Shown: positions 16,654 through 24,523 of the stretch, piece by piece
Layout of the letters: every line of letters starts with the position of its first letter
How positions within the stretch are numbered: position 1 is the stretch's first letter
From: Paraburkholderia mimosarum LMG 23256 = NBRC 106338
Lineage (GTDB): Bacteria; Pseudomonadota; Gammaproteobacteria; Burkholderiales; Burkholderiaceae
Direction: 5' to 3'
NCBI RefSeq assembly: GCF_000739815.1
Contig: NZ_BBJJ01000004.1
Span: 62,001-126,000 of the forward strand
DNA length: 64,000 bases
Position numbers and translations under genes: made by a program
The notes under the pieces: generated by a model
Told to the model about the DNA's origin: nothing
The model's database searches: none
Seen by the model: only the letters and a program-made list of their open reading frames with translations

Positions 16654-17382
16654 ATGATTGCACTGAAAGATGTGTCGAAGTGGTACGGACCGTTTCAGGT
16701 TCTGAGCGGCTGCTCGACCGAAGTGAGCAAGGGCGAAGTTGTCGTCGTCTGCGGCCCGTCCGGCTCCGGCAAATCGACGCTGATCAAAACCGTGAATGGC
16801 CTCGAACCGTTCCAGCAAGGCGAGATCGTCGTCGGCGGGCAGTCGGTTGGGGCCAGGCACACAGACCTCCCGAAGCTCCGCACGAAGGTCGGGATGGTAT
16901 TCCAGCATTTCGAGCTGTTCCCGCACCTGTCAATCACGCAAAACCTGACGCTCGCCCAAATCAAGGTGCTCGGCCGAGATCGCGACACGGCAACCGCAAA
17001 AGGCATGGCGCTGCTCGACCGGGTTGGTCTTCGGGCACACGCCGACAAGTATCCCGGGCAGTTATCCGGCGGGCAACAGCAGCGGGTGGCGATTGCACGC
17101 GCGCTGTCGATGGATCCCATCGCCATGCTGTTCGATGAGCCAACGTCCGCGCTCGATCCCGAGATGATCAACGAAGTCCTCGACGTGATGATCGAACTCG
17201 CCCAGGAAGGCATGACGATGATGTGTGTCACGCACGAGATGGGCTTCGCGAAGAAAGTCGCGCACCGGGTGCTCTTCATGGACAACGGCAGCATTTTCGA
17301 GGATGCCCACAAGGATGCCTTCTTCGAGGATCCGAAATCTGAGCGCGCGAAGGAATTTCTGAGGCGCGTGCTACCCCATTGA
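16654..17382 (+). CDS. Amino acid ABC transporter ATP-binding protein (GlnQ/TcyN-like)
   Basis: A 242-residue ABC ATPase with Walker [11 protein letters not shown]-loop [12 protein letters not shown], signature [15 protein letters not shown], Walker [14 protein letters not shown] and switch [12 protein letters not shown]. It belongs to the polar amino acid transporter subfamily and energises the permease just upstream. GGTAAGG about six bases before the ATG could serve as ribosome-binding site. It is the last intact gene of the cystine-type operon; the region after it on the other strand contains an enzyme pseudogene. Confidence 0.92.
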   Translation: MIALKDVSKWYGPFQVLSGCSTEVSKGEVVVVCGPSGSGKSTLIKTVNGLEPFQQGEIVVGGQSVGARHTDLPKLRTKVGMVFQHFELFPHLSITQNLTLAQIKVLGRDRDTATAKGMALLDRVGLRAHADKYPGQLSGGQQQRVAIARALSMDPIAMLFDEPTSALDPEMINEVLDVMIELAQEGMTMMCVTHEMGFAKKVAHRVLFMDNGSIFEDAHKDAFFEDPKSERAKEFLRRVLPH

Positions 17383-17428
17383 CCGGATTCCTCTGGCGCC
17401 TCCCATTGTGTTGCCTGGAGCCAATGAC

Positions 17429-17746
17429 TCAAGGCGGGGCTGCCCAATACTGGGTCTGCAACTGTGTGCCCGCGCAATCTCCGCTGATTGTCACACCCGC
17501 CGCCGTCGCCGCAACGCCCAGTGCGCTCAACTGCGACACGTCCTCCACGCACACGCTCAGGCGGACATGTGCCGCTAGCTCGGTCGCCATGGCGAGCTTG
17601 TCCTTGCCGACGATCTCGTTCGTCACGTGGATGTCGCTCATGCCGGCGGCCGCGCCCGGATACGCCTCGCTCACCCGACGGCGACGCGCAACGTGATCAT
17701 CGAAGATTTGAACACTGGCTTTGGCGGTGTTCGAGCCGCGCGTCAA
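17429..17746 (-). pseudogene. Fragment of D-threonine aldolase/D-serine dehydratase-like PLP enzyme
   Basis: The open stretch encodes SDIHVTNEIVGKDKLAMATE, then RLSVCVEDVSQLSALGVAAT. This matches the middle of alanine-racemase-fold D-threonine aldolases (pattern DVLVSNEVVGxxKLARLAxLA then VCVDDAxNVxAL). The catalytic-lysine N-terminal part and the C-terminal beta domain are missing, and both ends run into unrelated sequence. It lies directly downstream of, and parallel to, the LysR gene at 17794-18735, suggesting a lost regulator-target pair. The family call rests on recalled patterns. Confidence 0.6.
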
Positions 17747-17793
17747 CTGCTGACTGGGACGCCGCAGTACAGGACTGCTTCCCTCGATAACAA

Positions 17794-18735
17794 TCAGTCT
17801 TCCTGCGCAAGCCGAAACAAGACGTCAGCGAGGGCACGAATCTTGGACTGTGCGGCTCGTTGAGATGGATAGACGACGAAGTACGACAAGCCGTTTTGCG
17901 CCACGTCGATAAAAGGCGTCACCAGTGTCCCAGCCCGCAGGCGGTCCCGCGCCATCCGCGGATCGCCTATTGCAACGCCATGCCCTTCCGCCGCAGCGGT
18001 GAGCGTCAATTCGAGGGTATCAAAAACGAGTCCACGGTCCGCGTCGATGTGCCGTGCCCCCACGCTTTCCAGCCAGCATCGCCACTCCTCATGGCCGTGC
18101 CCGGGATGGAGCAATGTGACATGGGCAAGGTCGGCTGCCGAGCCAAGTGATGCGGCCATTTCGCTTGTGCACATCGGTGTGAGTTGCTCGGCAAACAACG
18201 GAACCGCGTCCATACCCGCCCACTGCCCGGTTCCACGAACAACGATGGCGTCGACGTCAGGCATGGTGAAATCTGGCGTGTCGTCCGCCGATGTGGAGAT
18301 GCGGAGTTCTGTTCCAGGCAACGCGTGATTGATGTCTGCCAGCCGTGGGAGCAACCAGCGAATCGCGAACGTGGATGGCAACCGCAGGGTGACGACAGAC
18401 GCTGTCCTGGCGTGAATGTCTGCGTGCTGAACCAGTTGCGTGAGTACGCTCACGGCCACGGTCAACAGTTCGCTTCCTTCCGCCGTCAGCGTCAGCCCCG
18501 ACGCATGGCGCACGAAAAGTGCACACCGGTAGTGCGCTTCCAGTTGCTGGATCTGGCGGCTCACCGCGCCCTGCGTTCGACACAGATGGTCAGCGGCTTT
18601 GCTGATGCTCCCGAGTTGCGCCCCGGCGACGAATGCCTGGAACGCTGTCAGTGGCGGCAGCGCCCGCGTAAGGTCGGCCAATGGATATGCATGGGTTGCA
18701 TACCCGGGTTGCGGATTTTTCGATTGTCTGGTCAT
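17794..18735 (-). CDS. LysR-family transcriptional regulator (GcvA-like)
   Basis: The predicted protein has 313 residues. LPPLTAFQAFVAGAQLGSIS opens the helix-turn-helix, followed by KAADHLCRTQGAVSRQIQQL; this is the GcvA/AmpR-like form. The effector domain is full length. The start at 18735 (MTRQSKN) is preferred over 18837 because the longer version overlaps the divergent SnoaL-like gene. The ATG-proximal region of 45 residues before the winged helix is longer than average. It is divergent from the SnoaL-like gene and upstream of the D-threonine-aldolase-like remnant, so it may have lost its original target. Confidence 0.82.
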   Translation of the reverse strand: MTRQSKNPQPGYATHAYPLADLTRALPPLTAFQAFVAGAQLGSISKAADHLCRTQGAVSRQIQQLEAHYRCALFVRHASGLTLTAEGSELLTVAVSVLTQLVQHADIHARTASVVTLRLPSTFAIRWLLPRLADINHALPGTELRISTSADDTPDFTMPDVDAIVVRGTGQWAGMDAVPLFAEQLTPMCTSEMAASLGSAADLAHVTLLHPGHGHEEWRCWLESVGARHIDADRGLVFDTLELTLTAAAEGHGVAIGDPRMARDRLRAGTLVTPFIDVAQNGLSYFVVYPSQRAAQSKIRALADVLFRLAQED

Positions 18736-18815
18736 CGGTGCATCGCTATCGTGCCTGTATCGGATGCGCATGCGCTCGAATGCGCGGAGTGTCAACGAAT
18801 GATTGGAGAATGAAG

Positions 18816-19214
18816 ATGGCCTCATCGTCGGAAGCACTATACACGCGGCAGGTTCGCAACTATCTCGGGGAGTTGGAGCGCGGCGATGTCGCGGCGATCT
18901 GCGCGTTGTTCACGCCGGACGCCCAGATCTTCTCGCCGTTTCTCGGCTGGATGCGCCCTGCGCCATTCTTTGCGAAGGTCAACGCAGCGTCTGGAGAAAG
19001 CAGAATAACGCCTATCGACATCTGCGTTAGCACGATGGGGGCCCGACGTGCGACCGGTTACTTCGTCTATGATTGGGGACTAAAGGATGGCTCCGCGGTG
19101 CGTTTCGAGTGCGTCGATGTTTTCGAATTCGACGACAACGGGCTAATCGAGCGGATGATCATCGTCTACGATACCCATCCGATTCGCAGTACGGTAGGTG
19201 ACAAATACGCGTAG
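18816..19214 (+). CDS. SnoaL-like/NTF2-fold protein
   Basis: The predicted product has 132 residues. It begins MASSSEALYTRQVRNYLGEL and continues with the LERGDVAAICALFTPDAQIF helix-strand unit typical of the SnoaL/NTF2 cone fold, ending in a VFEFDDNGLIERMIIVYD strand pair. Proteins of this type are small ligand-binding or isomerase-like domains; no function can be assigned. GGAG about eight bases before the ATG at 18816 supports this start; the frame is open to 18681 inside the LysR promoter. It is divergent from the LysR gene at 17794-18735 and may be controlled by it. Confidence 0.75.
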   Translation: MASSSEALYTRQVRNYLGELERGDVAAICALFTPDAQIFSPFLGWMRPAPFFAKVNAASGESRITPIDICVSTMGARRATGYFVYDWGLKDGSAVRFECVDVFEFDDNGLIERMIIVYDTHPIRSTVGDKYA

Positions 19215-19693
19215 CCGAATCGATGTCGCTCGATACCGAAGGCTGGCGTTTGTGAAGGGCGGGTGCCGACGTTGATCGCCACGCGCTCGCAGGGCATTCA
19301 TTGATCACGCCGACATCCGCCGGTAGCTGAAGCGCGGCACCTCCTGCGCGGCCGTGTCGGGAAGTGACCGGCCAATGCGCGTCGTTCGACGCTCCGCCTG
19401 CCTGGTTCGCCCGCATCCCTAAGCGGTCACTCACGGATCGGCGCCGACACCGGAGGTGTGTCGGCCAAATAAAAGCAGATGCCCTCCGCGATTTCCGGGG
19501 CGGATCACCGCAAGCGGATCTGACAAATTTACTCACCCGGCACTGGGAAAACGTCGCTGACGCGACGGGCGTCGCTTATCGTGGCTATGCGACAGACCAT
19601 CTGCGCATAGCGAAGGGATTGAGCGGGCGAGTGCAGCACGGCGAATTCGCCGGCTCGCCGTCCCGATTCTGCTACAACCATTCCTGCACTTGC
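19215..19693. other. Intergenic stretch without a recognisable gene
   Basis: No reading frame here has family-like sequence. It separates the SnoaL-like gene from the convergent alpha/beta hydrolase gene. Open frames on both strands are short and unlike known proteins. Confidence 0.4.
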
Positions 19694-20386
19694 TCAGGTA
19701 ACAGGCACGAACTCTCCTTCGGCGAAGAACCACGCCGACATCGTCCGTGCCAGTTCGAGCACGACCTCCGCGTCGGTCCGGCCGGAGGACGCGCGCACGT
19801 GGAACGAATGATCTGCGTCGTCCACCACATGCAGCGTGGCGCGTGGCCCCAGCGTCTCGACGACCGACCTCAGCAGGTGAAGCTCGGCCAGCTTGTCGCG
19901 CGTGCCCTGCAGGAAGAGCATCGGCACCGTGACGTCCGCCAGGTGCCGTGCCCTCTCCACGCCGGGCGCGCCCGCCGGGTGCAGCGGGAACGCGACGAAA
20001 GCGAGGCCACGCACGCCGTCGAGCGGGGAGATGGCTTGCGCCTGGGACGTCATGCGGCCGCCGAACGACCTGCCGCCCGCGAAGAGCGGCAGGGCTGGCA
20101 GCCGCCGGCGAGCCTCCGCGACGGCTGCCTGCACGGCAGCATGTGCCACGGCCGGCGAATCCACTCGCTTGGAGCCCCGCTCCATGTACGGAAACTGGTA
20201 GCGCAATGTGGCGACATTGGTCGCCGCAAGCGCGTCGGCCAATGACGACATGCCGGCGTGCTGCATGCCCGCCCCGGCACCGTGCGCGAAGACATACAGG
20301 GCTCGCGCATCCTCCGGGACTCGGAGGAGCGCAGAGACCTTAGTGCAGTCGGGAAGTGCCAGGGAAAGCGATTCTGGGTCGTCCAT
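19694..20386 (-). CDS. Alpha/beta hydrolase, dienelactone-hydrolase-like
   Basis: A predicted 230-residue serine hydrolase. The LYVFAHGAGAGMQHAGM segment is the oxyanion-hole region, GGRSFGGRM is the nucleophile elbow with serine in GxSxG, and DADHSFHV supplies the catalytic histidine; an aspartate in LQGTRDKLAE completes the triad. This is the KANL3/Tex30-like or YcjY-type cytosolic hydrolase seen in many proteobacteria. The ATG at 20386 gives the compact protein; the frame continues to 20620 without similarity. Neighbouring DNA on both sides has no gene. The natural substrate is unknown. Confidence 0.8.
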   Translation of the reverse strand: MDDPESLSLALPDCTKVSALLRVPEDARALYVFAHGAGAGMQHAGMSSLADALAATNVATLRYQFPYMERGSKRVDSPAVAHAAVQAAVAEARRRLPALPLFAGGRSFGGRMTSQAQAISPLDGVRGLAFVAFPLHPAGAPGVERARHLADVTVPMLFLQGTRDKLAELHLLRSVVETLGPRATLHVVDDADHSFHVRASSGRTDAEVVLELARTMSAWFFAEGEFVPVT

Positions 20387-21017
20387 CGTATTCAGGTCGT
20401 GTCGTTGTGGCCTTTGCGCCGATTCTGCATCAATCAGGCATCGGGGAGCGTTTGTGGCGGCCTCCGGCAAGGCATTGCGCAGGCGAAGCTTGCCGGCCGA
20501 TCCATGGAGCGCGCGCCCATCGTGAACGGCGCTGCAGTCGCGATGTGTCGGTTGACGACCGCAAGCCCGACCTGCGGGCCGCAACGTGATCCGCGCTTTG
20601 AGACATCTGCGTAATAGCACGCCTGCATCATTGTCAGCGAGCTGTTACGACACTGCAATCACCGTCAAAGGAAGTTCTCGAAGGGCAGTTCATTTGTCCG
20701 GCTCTCTGGAAGAACATGTCCGGCTGCAGAAAGTTCTGGGTTCGGCCACTAGCCGACGCTGGCCAGTGCTCGCGCCGAGACACCCCGATGTCAGCAGTGC
20801 AAGCTTCCAGCCGGCCTTGAGACGACAAAATGTCGGCGACTGCTGCGATACCAGATCTCCGCAGCGGTGTTGGATAGAGATAGTGGGGGAGTTGGCCCCG
20901 CTCCCGTCGCGAAAGTTGCGCGTAGGGCTCTCTGTCCCGGTCAGGCGAGCCCGCTGGAGGCGTCGCACGGAGGCCACAGCGCAGCGAGTTTCGCTATACA
21001 CGCTCGTCTCACTGATG

Positions 21018-21080
21018 CCGAGGACGCCATGCCCACAAACAGAAGCGCCTCCATGTTGCTATGGAGGATGGCGTCCTTGG
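21018..21080. repeat. Nested inverted repeat
   Basis: The outer arms 21018-21030 and 21068-21080 match at 12 of 13 positions (around GGACGCCAT/ATGGCGTCC). An inner perfect 7-bp stem, CCTCCAT with ATGGAGG, lies at 21048-21054 and 21061-21067. The role is unknown; it may be the scar of a small mobile element. Confidence 0.5.
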
Positions 21081-21314
21081 GGACGTTCCGGCCCGACGGA
21101 CGACGCCACAGTGGCGGCCAGGTGCCCCAGGTCGACAGCAGGCAGAACTCGGCGATCAACCGTCAATGGTTTGCGTCGACGGCGAGACGTTGAGGCGTCC
21201 CATTTGGTCAGGGAACGGACACCCAAGTCATGCTATGCGACTTTTTCGATCGGCCGTGGCCGACTCCTGGTTGGATAGATCGGAAAATGCAGCGCCTTCA
21301 CCCCAGGAAAGATC

Positions 21315-21338
21315 CGCGTTGGGACAGGTCCCAACGCG
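21315..21338. repeat. 24-base near-perfect palindrome
   Basis: CGCGTTGGGAC at 21315-21325 is the inverted repeat of GTCCCAACGCG at 21328-21338 with only two bases between. It lies 56 bases beyond the HxlR gene's stop codon. There is no T tract, so it could be a weak terminator or an operator. Confidence 0.45.
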
Positions 21339-21393
21339 AGCCGGCAGTTGGATTTCGCCGCTGTGTTTGCACAAGCCTACGGCATGGACTCGT

Positions 21394-21828
21394 TTATCGA
21401 CGCTGGTAGACAACGCCCTGAATCAAGACTTGATCCGCCTCCGGCTTCTCGTCAAAACGTTTATGCGCCTCGGCAATGGCGACTTGATTCTCGCTCGCCC
21501 AGTTGACCAACGCCATGACAGGCTTCAACAGCGTTCTTCCCATGTCAGTGAGTTCGTAATCGACGCGAGGAGGAATCGTTGGATACATCGTTCGCGTTAT
21601 CAGTCCGTCGCGTTCCAGTCCGCGCAAGGTCAGTGTCAGCATGCGCTGGGAAATGCCGTCGATGCCGCGCTTCAATTCGTTGAAGCGCCGCGGGCCCTTG
21701 GCCAGCATAGCGACAATGTAGAGGCTCCACTTGTCGCCGATGCGATCCAATATTTCGCGGGTTGCCACACAGCCGCCGGTGTCAGGCGCAGGCATATCGG
21801 CAGGTAGCTCGATGTGACTAAGTGACAT
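21394..21828 (-). CDS. HxlR-family transcriptional regulator
   Basis: A predicted 144-residue winged-helix protein. ATREILDRIGDKWSLYIVAM, then GPRRFNELKRGIDGISQRML and LTLRGLERDGLITRT are the classic HxlR/MarR-like DNA-binding unit. HxlR proteins often sense quinones, aldehydes or redox change and repress a divergent oxidoreductase gene, which fits the azoreductase gene to the right. The start at 21828 is preceded by AAGG; the frame allows 21864 (MVPVLSS), which would put the start in the promoter. The leading cysteine region GGCVATREIL supplies one possible redox cysteine. Regulation probably occurs through the TAAGTCA inverted repeat between the two genes. Confidence 0.88.
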   Translation of the reverse strand: MSLSHIELPADMPAPDTGGCVATREILDRIGDKWSLYIVAMLAKGPRRFNELKRGIDGISQRMLTLTLRGLERDGLITRTMYPTIPPRVDYELTDMGRTLLKPVMALVNWASENQVAIAEAHKRFDEKPEADQVLIQGVVYQRR

Positions 21829-21885
21829 GCGTGTGCCTTCTTGTGAGGACAGGACAGGAACCATACCATCCTACGTATGAATTAG

Positions 21886-21910
21886 TAAGTCAGGACAATT
21901 AACTGACTTA
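21886..21910. promoter_or_regulatory. Candidate HxlR operator between hxlR-type gene and azoR
   Basis: TAAGTCA at 21886-21892 and TGACTTA at 21904-21910 form a perfect inverted repeat with an 11-base spacer, inside an AT-rich divergent promoter. The layout matches HxlR-family operators, so the regulator probably controls itself and azoR from here. Confidence 0.6.
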
Positions 21911-21937
21911 GTTCTTATTTTATACCTAGGAGCCGTC

Positions 21938-22555
21938 ATGAGCCACACCCTACTTGTCACGTCCAGCCCGCGCGGGGGTGACAGCCTGTCCACCCGCTTC
22001 GCAACCGAAATCGCAGAGGGCATCCAGGCCCGCGCGGGCGGCCCGCTGATCGTGCGCGACCTTGCCGCGAATCCTCCGCCCCATATCGCACCGGCCTACA
22101 TCCAAGGCCGGATCACGTCGCCCGGAGATCGCACGTCGGAACAGGTCGAGGCGGTGAAGGTCGCGCAAGAGTTGGTCGATGAGTTGAAGGTCGCCGATGT
22201 GATCGTGCTCGGTTCGGGCATGATCAACTTCGGTCTGCCCTCGCAGCTCAAGGCGTGGTTCGATCACGTCACCTGGCCGGGCGTCACCTTCGGCTACGGC
22301 GATACTGGGCCGAAGGGGCTGCTGGCCGGCAAGAAGGTCTATCTCGTTACCGCTACCGGCGGCGTGTTCTCGGAAGGTGCCTGGGCGCCGTTCGACTTCC
22401 AGACCAACTACTTGCTGCATCTGCTTGGTTTCATCGGCCTGACCGACGTTGAAGTGGTGCGTGTCGAAGGCACGGTTTTCGGCCCCGATGCGGCGAAGGC
22501 CGCAATCGCCAACACCGAAACGGCCATCAAAGCCTTGTTGGCGAAGGCTGCGTGA
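21938..22555 (+). CDS. azoR: FMN-dependent NADH-azoreductase/quinone reductase
   Basis: The predicted protein has 205 residues and a flavodoxin-like fold. It begins [20 protein letters not shown], with the FMN phosphate-binding SPRGG..S loop, followed by [21 protein letters not shown] and the [11 protein letters not shown] flavin loop. AzoR enzymes reduce quinones and azo compounds by two-electron transfer from NADH as homodimers. TAGGAG lies about eight bases before the ATG. It diverges from the HxlR gene and is followed after four bases by an NAD(P)-binding protein gene, forming a small redox cassette. The symbol is given by family match. Confidence 0.88.
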   Translation: MSHTLLVTSSPRGGDSLSTRFATEIAEGIQARAGGPLIVRDLAANPPPHIAPAYIQGRITSPGDRTSEQVEAVKVAQELVDELKVADVIVLGSGMINFGLPSQLKAWFDHVTWPGVTFGYGDTGPKGLLAGKKVYLVTATGGVFSEGAWAPFDFQTNYLLHLLGFIGLTDVEVVRVEGTVFGPDAAKAAIANTETAIKALLAKAA

Positions 22556-22559
22556 CCTC

Positions 22560-23213
22560 GTGGCCGGGAAAAAAACCATCGCGCTGTTCGGTGCAACCGG
22601 ACCGACCGGAAGGCACATCATCGAGGAAGCCTTGAAGCAGGGCTACAACCTGTCGGTCTATACGCGCGACGCAAAGAAACTCGCGTCGTCCGCGGGAAGG
22701 ATCGAAATTGTTGTCGGCGACCTGCAAGACCAAAGCGCCATTGCGAAGTGCGTCCAAGGTGCCGAGGCGGTCATCAGCGCCCTTGGCCCCAACAGTCTCA
22801 AGGTGCAAGGCGATAAGCCGATCATGCACGGCTTGACCAACATCATCGCCGCGATGAAGCACGCAGGCGTGCGCCGTCTTATCCAGATTTCTACGGCTGC
22901 CTATCGTGATCCCAAGGATGGCTCTGCCTTCAAAACCCATGCGTTCGTACTGTTGTTCAAGGTTATCGCGCGCAAGGGGTATGAGGACATCAAGGCGACT
23001 GGCGAATTGATCGCCAATTCGGACCTGGACTGGACACTGGTACGCATTCCTAACCTCAAGGATGACCCCGCCGATGGCAGCGTGGATGTGGGTTGGTATG
23101 GAAAGACCAAACTCAGCATGAAGCTCTCCAGAGGCAATCTTGCGAAGTTCCTGGTTGACCAGGTGACCGACAAGAAGTTCGTGCGTGCTGCGCCAGGCAT
23201 CGCTAACCATTGA
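22560..23213 (+). CDS. NAD(P)-binding atypical SDR (NmrA/BVR-B-like)
   Basis: The predicted product has 217 residues. The N-terminal dinucleotide-binding stretch FGATGPTGRHIIEEALKQGY and the later VISALGP and LIQISTAAY motifs are those of atypical short-chain dehydrogenases related to flavin reductase/biliverdin reductase B. No ATG fits the N-terminus; a GTG at 22560, four bases after the azoR stop, gives the protein VAGKKTIALFGATG. It follows azoR closely and is probably co-transcribed and translationally coupled. The likely function is NAD(P)H-dependent reduction or redox sensing; the substrate is unknown. Confidence 0.78.
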   Translation: MAGKKTIALFGATGPTGRHIIEEALKQGYNLSVYTRDAKKLASSAGRIEIVVGDLQDQSAIAKCVQGAEAVISALGPNSLKVQGDKPIMHGLTNIIAAMKHAGVRRLIQISTAAYRDPKDGSAFKTHAFVLLFKVIARKGYEDIKATGELIANSDLDWTLVRIPNLKDDPADGSVDVGWYGKTKLSMKLSRGNLAKFLVDQVTDKKFVRAAPGIANH

Positions 23214-23242
23214 TGCAGGAACGTCTCGACAAGGTTCACGCC

Positions 23243-23998
23243 ATGAGCGGATTCATCAATGCTGATGTACCCGATCAATCGGGAAAGACCTTTATCGTCA
23301 CCGGCGCCAACACCGGCATAGGCTTTGAAATAGCGAGTACGTTGGCGGCGCGGCGAGCCAGGGTGCTTCTCGCGTGCCGTGACGAGCGGAAAGCGGAAGC
23401 AGCCATTAGCCGGATTCGTCTGAAGGCATCTGAAGCGAATCTCGCATTCTTGCCGCTTGACCTCGCAGACCTGACGAGCGTGCGGAACGCAGCCAAACTG
23501 GCCGAAAAGGAACCGCGCATCGACGCGCTCATCAATAATGCGGGCGTGCAAGGGCCGAAGCTAAAGCACACGGTGCAAGGCTTCGAGCTGACATTCGGCG
23601 TCAATCATCCTGGTTGCTTTGCGTTCACCGCGCTCATGTTGCCCAAGCTCACGGAAACATCCGGGTCGCGCATCGTTGTCACGAGCAGCGGTCTGCACAA
23701 GGACGCGAAGATCGAGTGGGACGATCTTAATGCGGAGAAGAGTTACAAGTGGATGCCTCGCTATGCAGCCAGCAAGCTTGCGAATCTGCTTTTTATCTTT
23801 GAGCTGGATCGGCGACTGCGAGCGGCGGGTACACCTGTTACGGCAGTGGCCTGCCATCCGGGCCTTGCTGGAACCAACCTTGCGCGCGATAGCTGGTGGG
23901 GCAACATCGCAATGTCATTGATCGGCCTGCTACTGCCAGATGCGCCGGCAGAACTACGAAGCGCTTTTTGCCGCATGCCTGCGGACTTCCACGCGTAG
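23243..23998 (+). CDS. Short-chain dehydrogenase, C-terminally truncated
   Basis: The protein starts MSGFINADVPDQSGKTFIVT and has the GANTGIGF cofactor loop, NNAGVQGP, the catalytic serine region VVTSSGLHKD and the YAASK active site. It resembles retinol-dehydrogenase-like SDRs of about 300 residues, in which a stretch ending near ...GGxYYGP follows the HPG motif. Here, after IGLLLPDA, the reading turns into PAELRSAFCRMPADFHA and stops at 251 residues, so the last 50 residues are missing or replaced. The start at 23243 is favoured by the conserved opening. It may be inactive or unstable. Confidence 0.75.
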   Translation: MSGFINADVPDQSGKTFIVTGANTGIGFEIASTLAARRARVLLACRDERKAEAAISRIRLKASEANLAFLPLDLADLTSVRNAAKLAEKEPRIDALINNAGVQGPKLKHTVQGFELTFGVNHPGCFAFTALMLPKLTETSGSRIVVTSSGLHKDAKIEWDDLNAEKSYKWMPRYAASKLANLLFIFELDRRLRAAGTPVTAVACHPGLAGTNLARDSWWGNIAMSLIGLLLPDAPAELRSAFCRMPADFHA

Positions 23999-24060
23999 CC
24001 GCCACACCCTGGCCCCGTTTCTGGTACGCTGCGCTTTCTCACCTCGCAGCTTTCGAACCA

Positions 24061-24441
24061 ATGGAACTCCCTTTCAACGAAGCCGCCGTTTCGGTCACGC
24101 GCAGCGCGCTCTCCGCCGGCGGCCAGGTCTTCCCGCTGCGCGACATAGAAGACGTGCGCATCGTCGCCGGGCGGCGCAGCCGCGCCGTGCCCATCGCGAT
24201 CAGCGTGCTCGGTGCCGCTGGCGCCGCCGTTGGCGCCGCGTTCGGCTCGGCGGCCGGTCTCGCGTGCGGCGTGATGGTGATCGTGGTGGGCTGGCTCGCC
24301 TGGATCTGGCAGGAGGCCGTTCACCGGCTTTACGTCCTCACCGGCGGGGAATCGCGCGAAGCGGTCACGAGCGGCGACCTCGCGTTTCTCGAACGCGTGG
24401 AGCAGGCGGTGCGCGCCGCCAAGGCCGCGCAAAGCGCGTAG
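24061..24441 (+). CDS. DUF6232-like membrane protein
   Basis: The predicted product has 126 residues. It opens MELPFNEAAVSVTRSALSAG, followed by a QVFPLRDIEDVRIV strand and then two hydrophobic segments (about residues 47-82, rich in Gly/Ala). A soluble tail with VHRLYVLTGGESREAV follows. The layout of an N-terminal PH-like strand set plus paired membrane spans matches DUF6232. The function is unknown; related proteins are small inner-membrane stress or housekeeping proteins. The ATG at 24061 starts the recognisable domain, although the frame is open to 23896 over the truncated SDR. It converges on glgP. Confidence 0.72.
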   Translation: MELPFNEAAVSVTRSALSAGGQVFPLRDIEDVRIVAGRRSRAVPIAISVLGAAGAAVGAAFGSAAGLACGVMVIVVGWLAWIWQEAVHRLYVLTGGESREAVTSGDLAFLERVEQAVRAAKAAQSA

Positions 24442-24523
24442 GCCAGTGGGAGACCGAGGGCGGCACCACCCGGCCCGCCCGGGGCAACCGTAAGCATCCC
24501 GAAGGACTCCGGGAGATCGCTCC

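Larger units (their letters stand above)
20387..21393. other. About 1 kb without a credible gene
   Basis: Several 60-230 codon frames overlap on both strands but none carries a recognisable family, a good ribosome-binding site or a consistent start. Two palindromic elements lie inside, at 21018-21080 and 21315-21338. Given the truncated genes on either side, this is probably decayed DNA. Confidence 0.45.

Noticed and set aside
19364-20245. A 293-codon plus-strand frame
   Set aside because: It is mostly antisense to the alpha/beta hydrolase, which has clear catalytic motifs.
20586-21278. A 230-codon plus-strand frame in the gene-free kilobase
   Set aside because: No recognisable motif or ribosome-binding site; several frames overlap equally well here.
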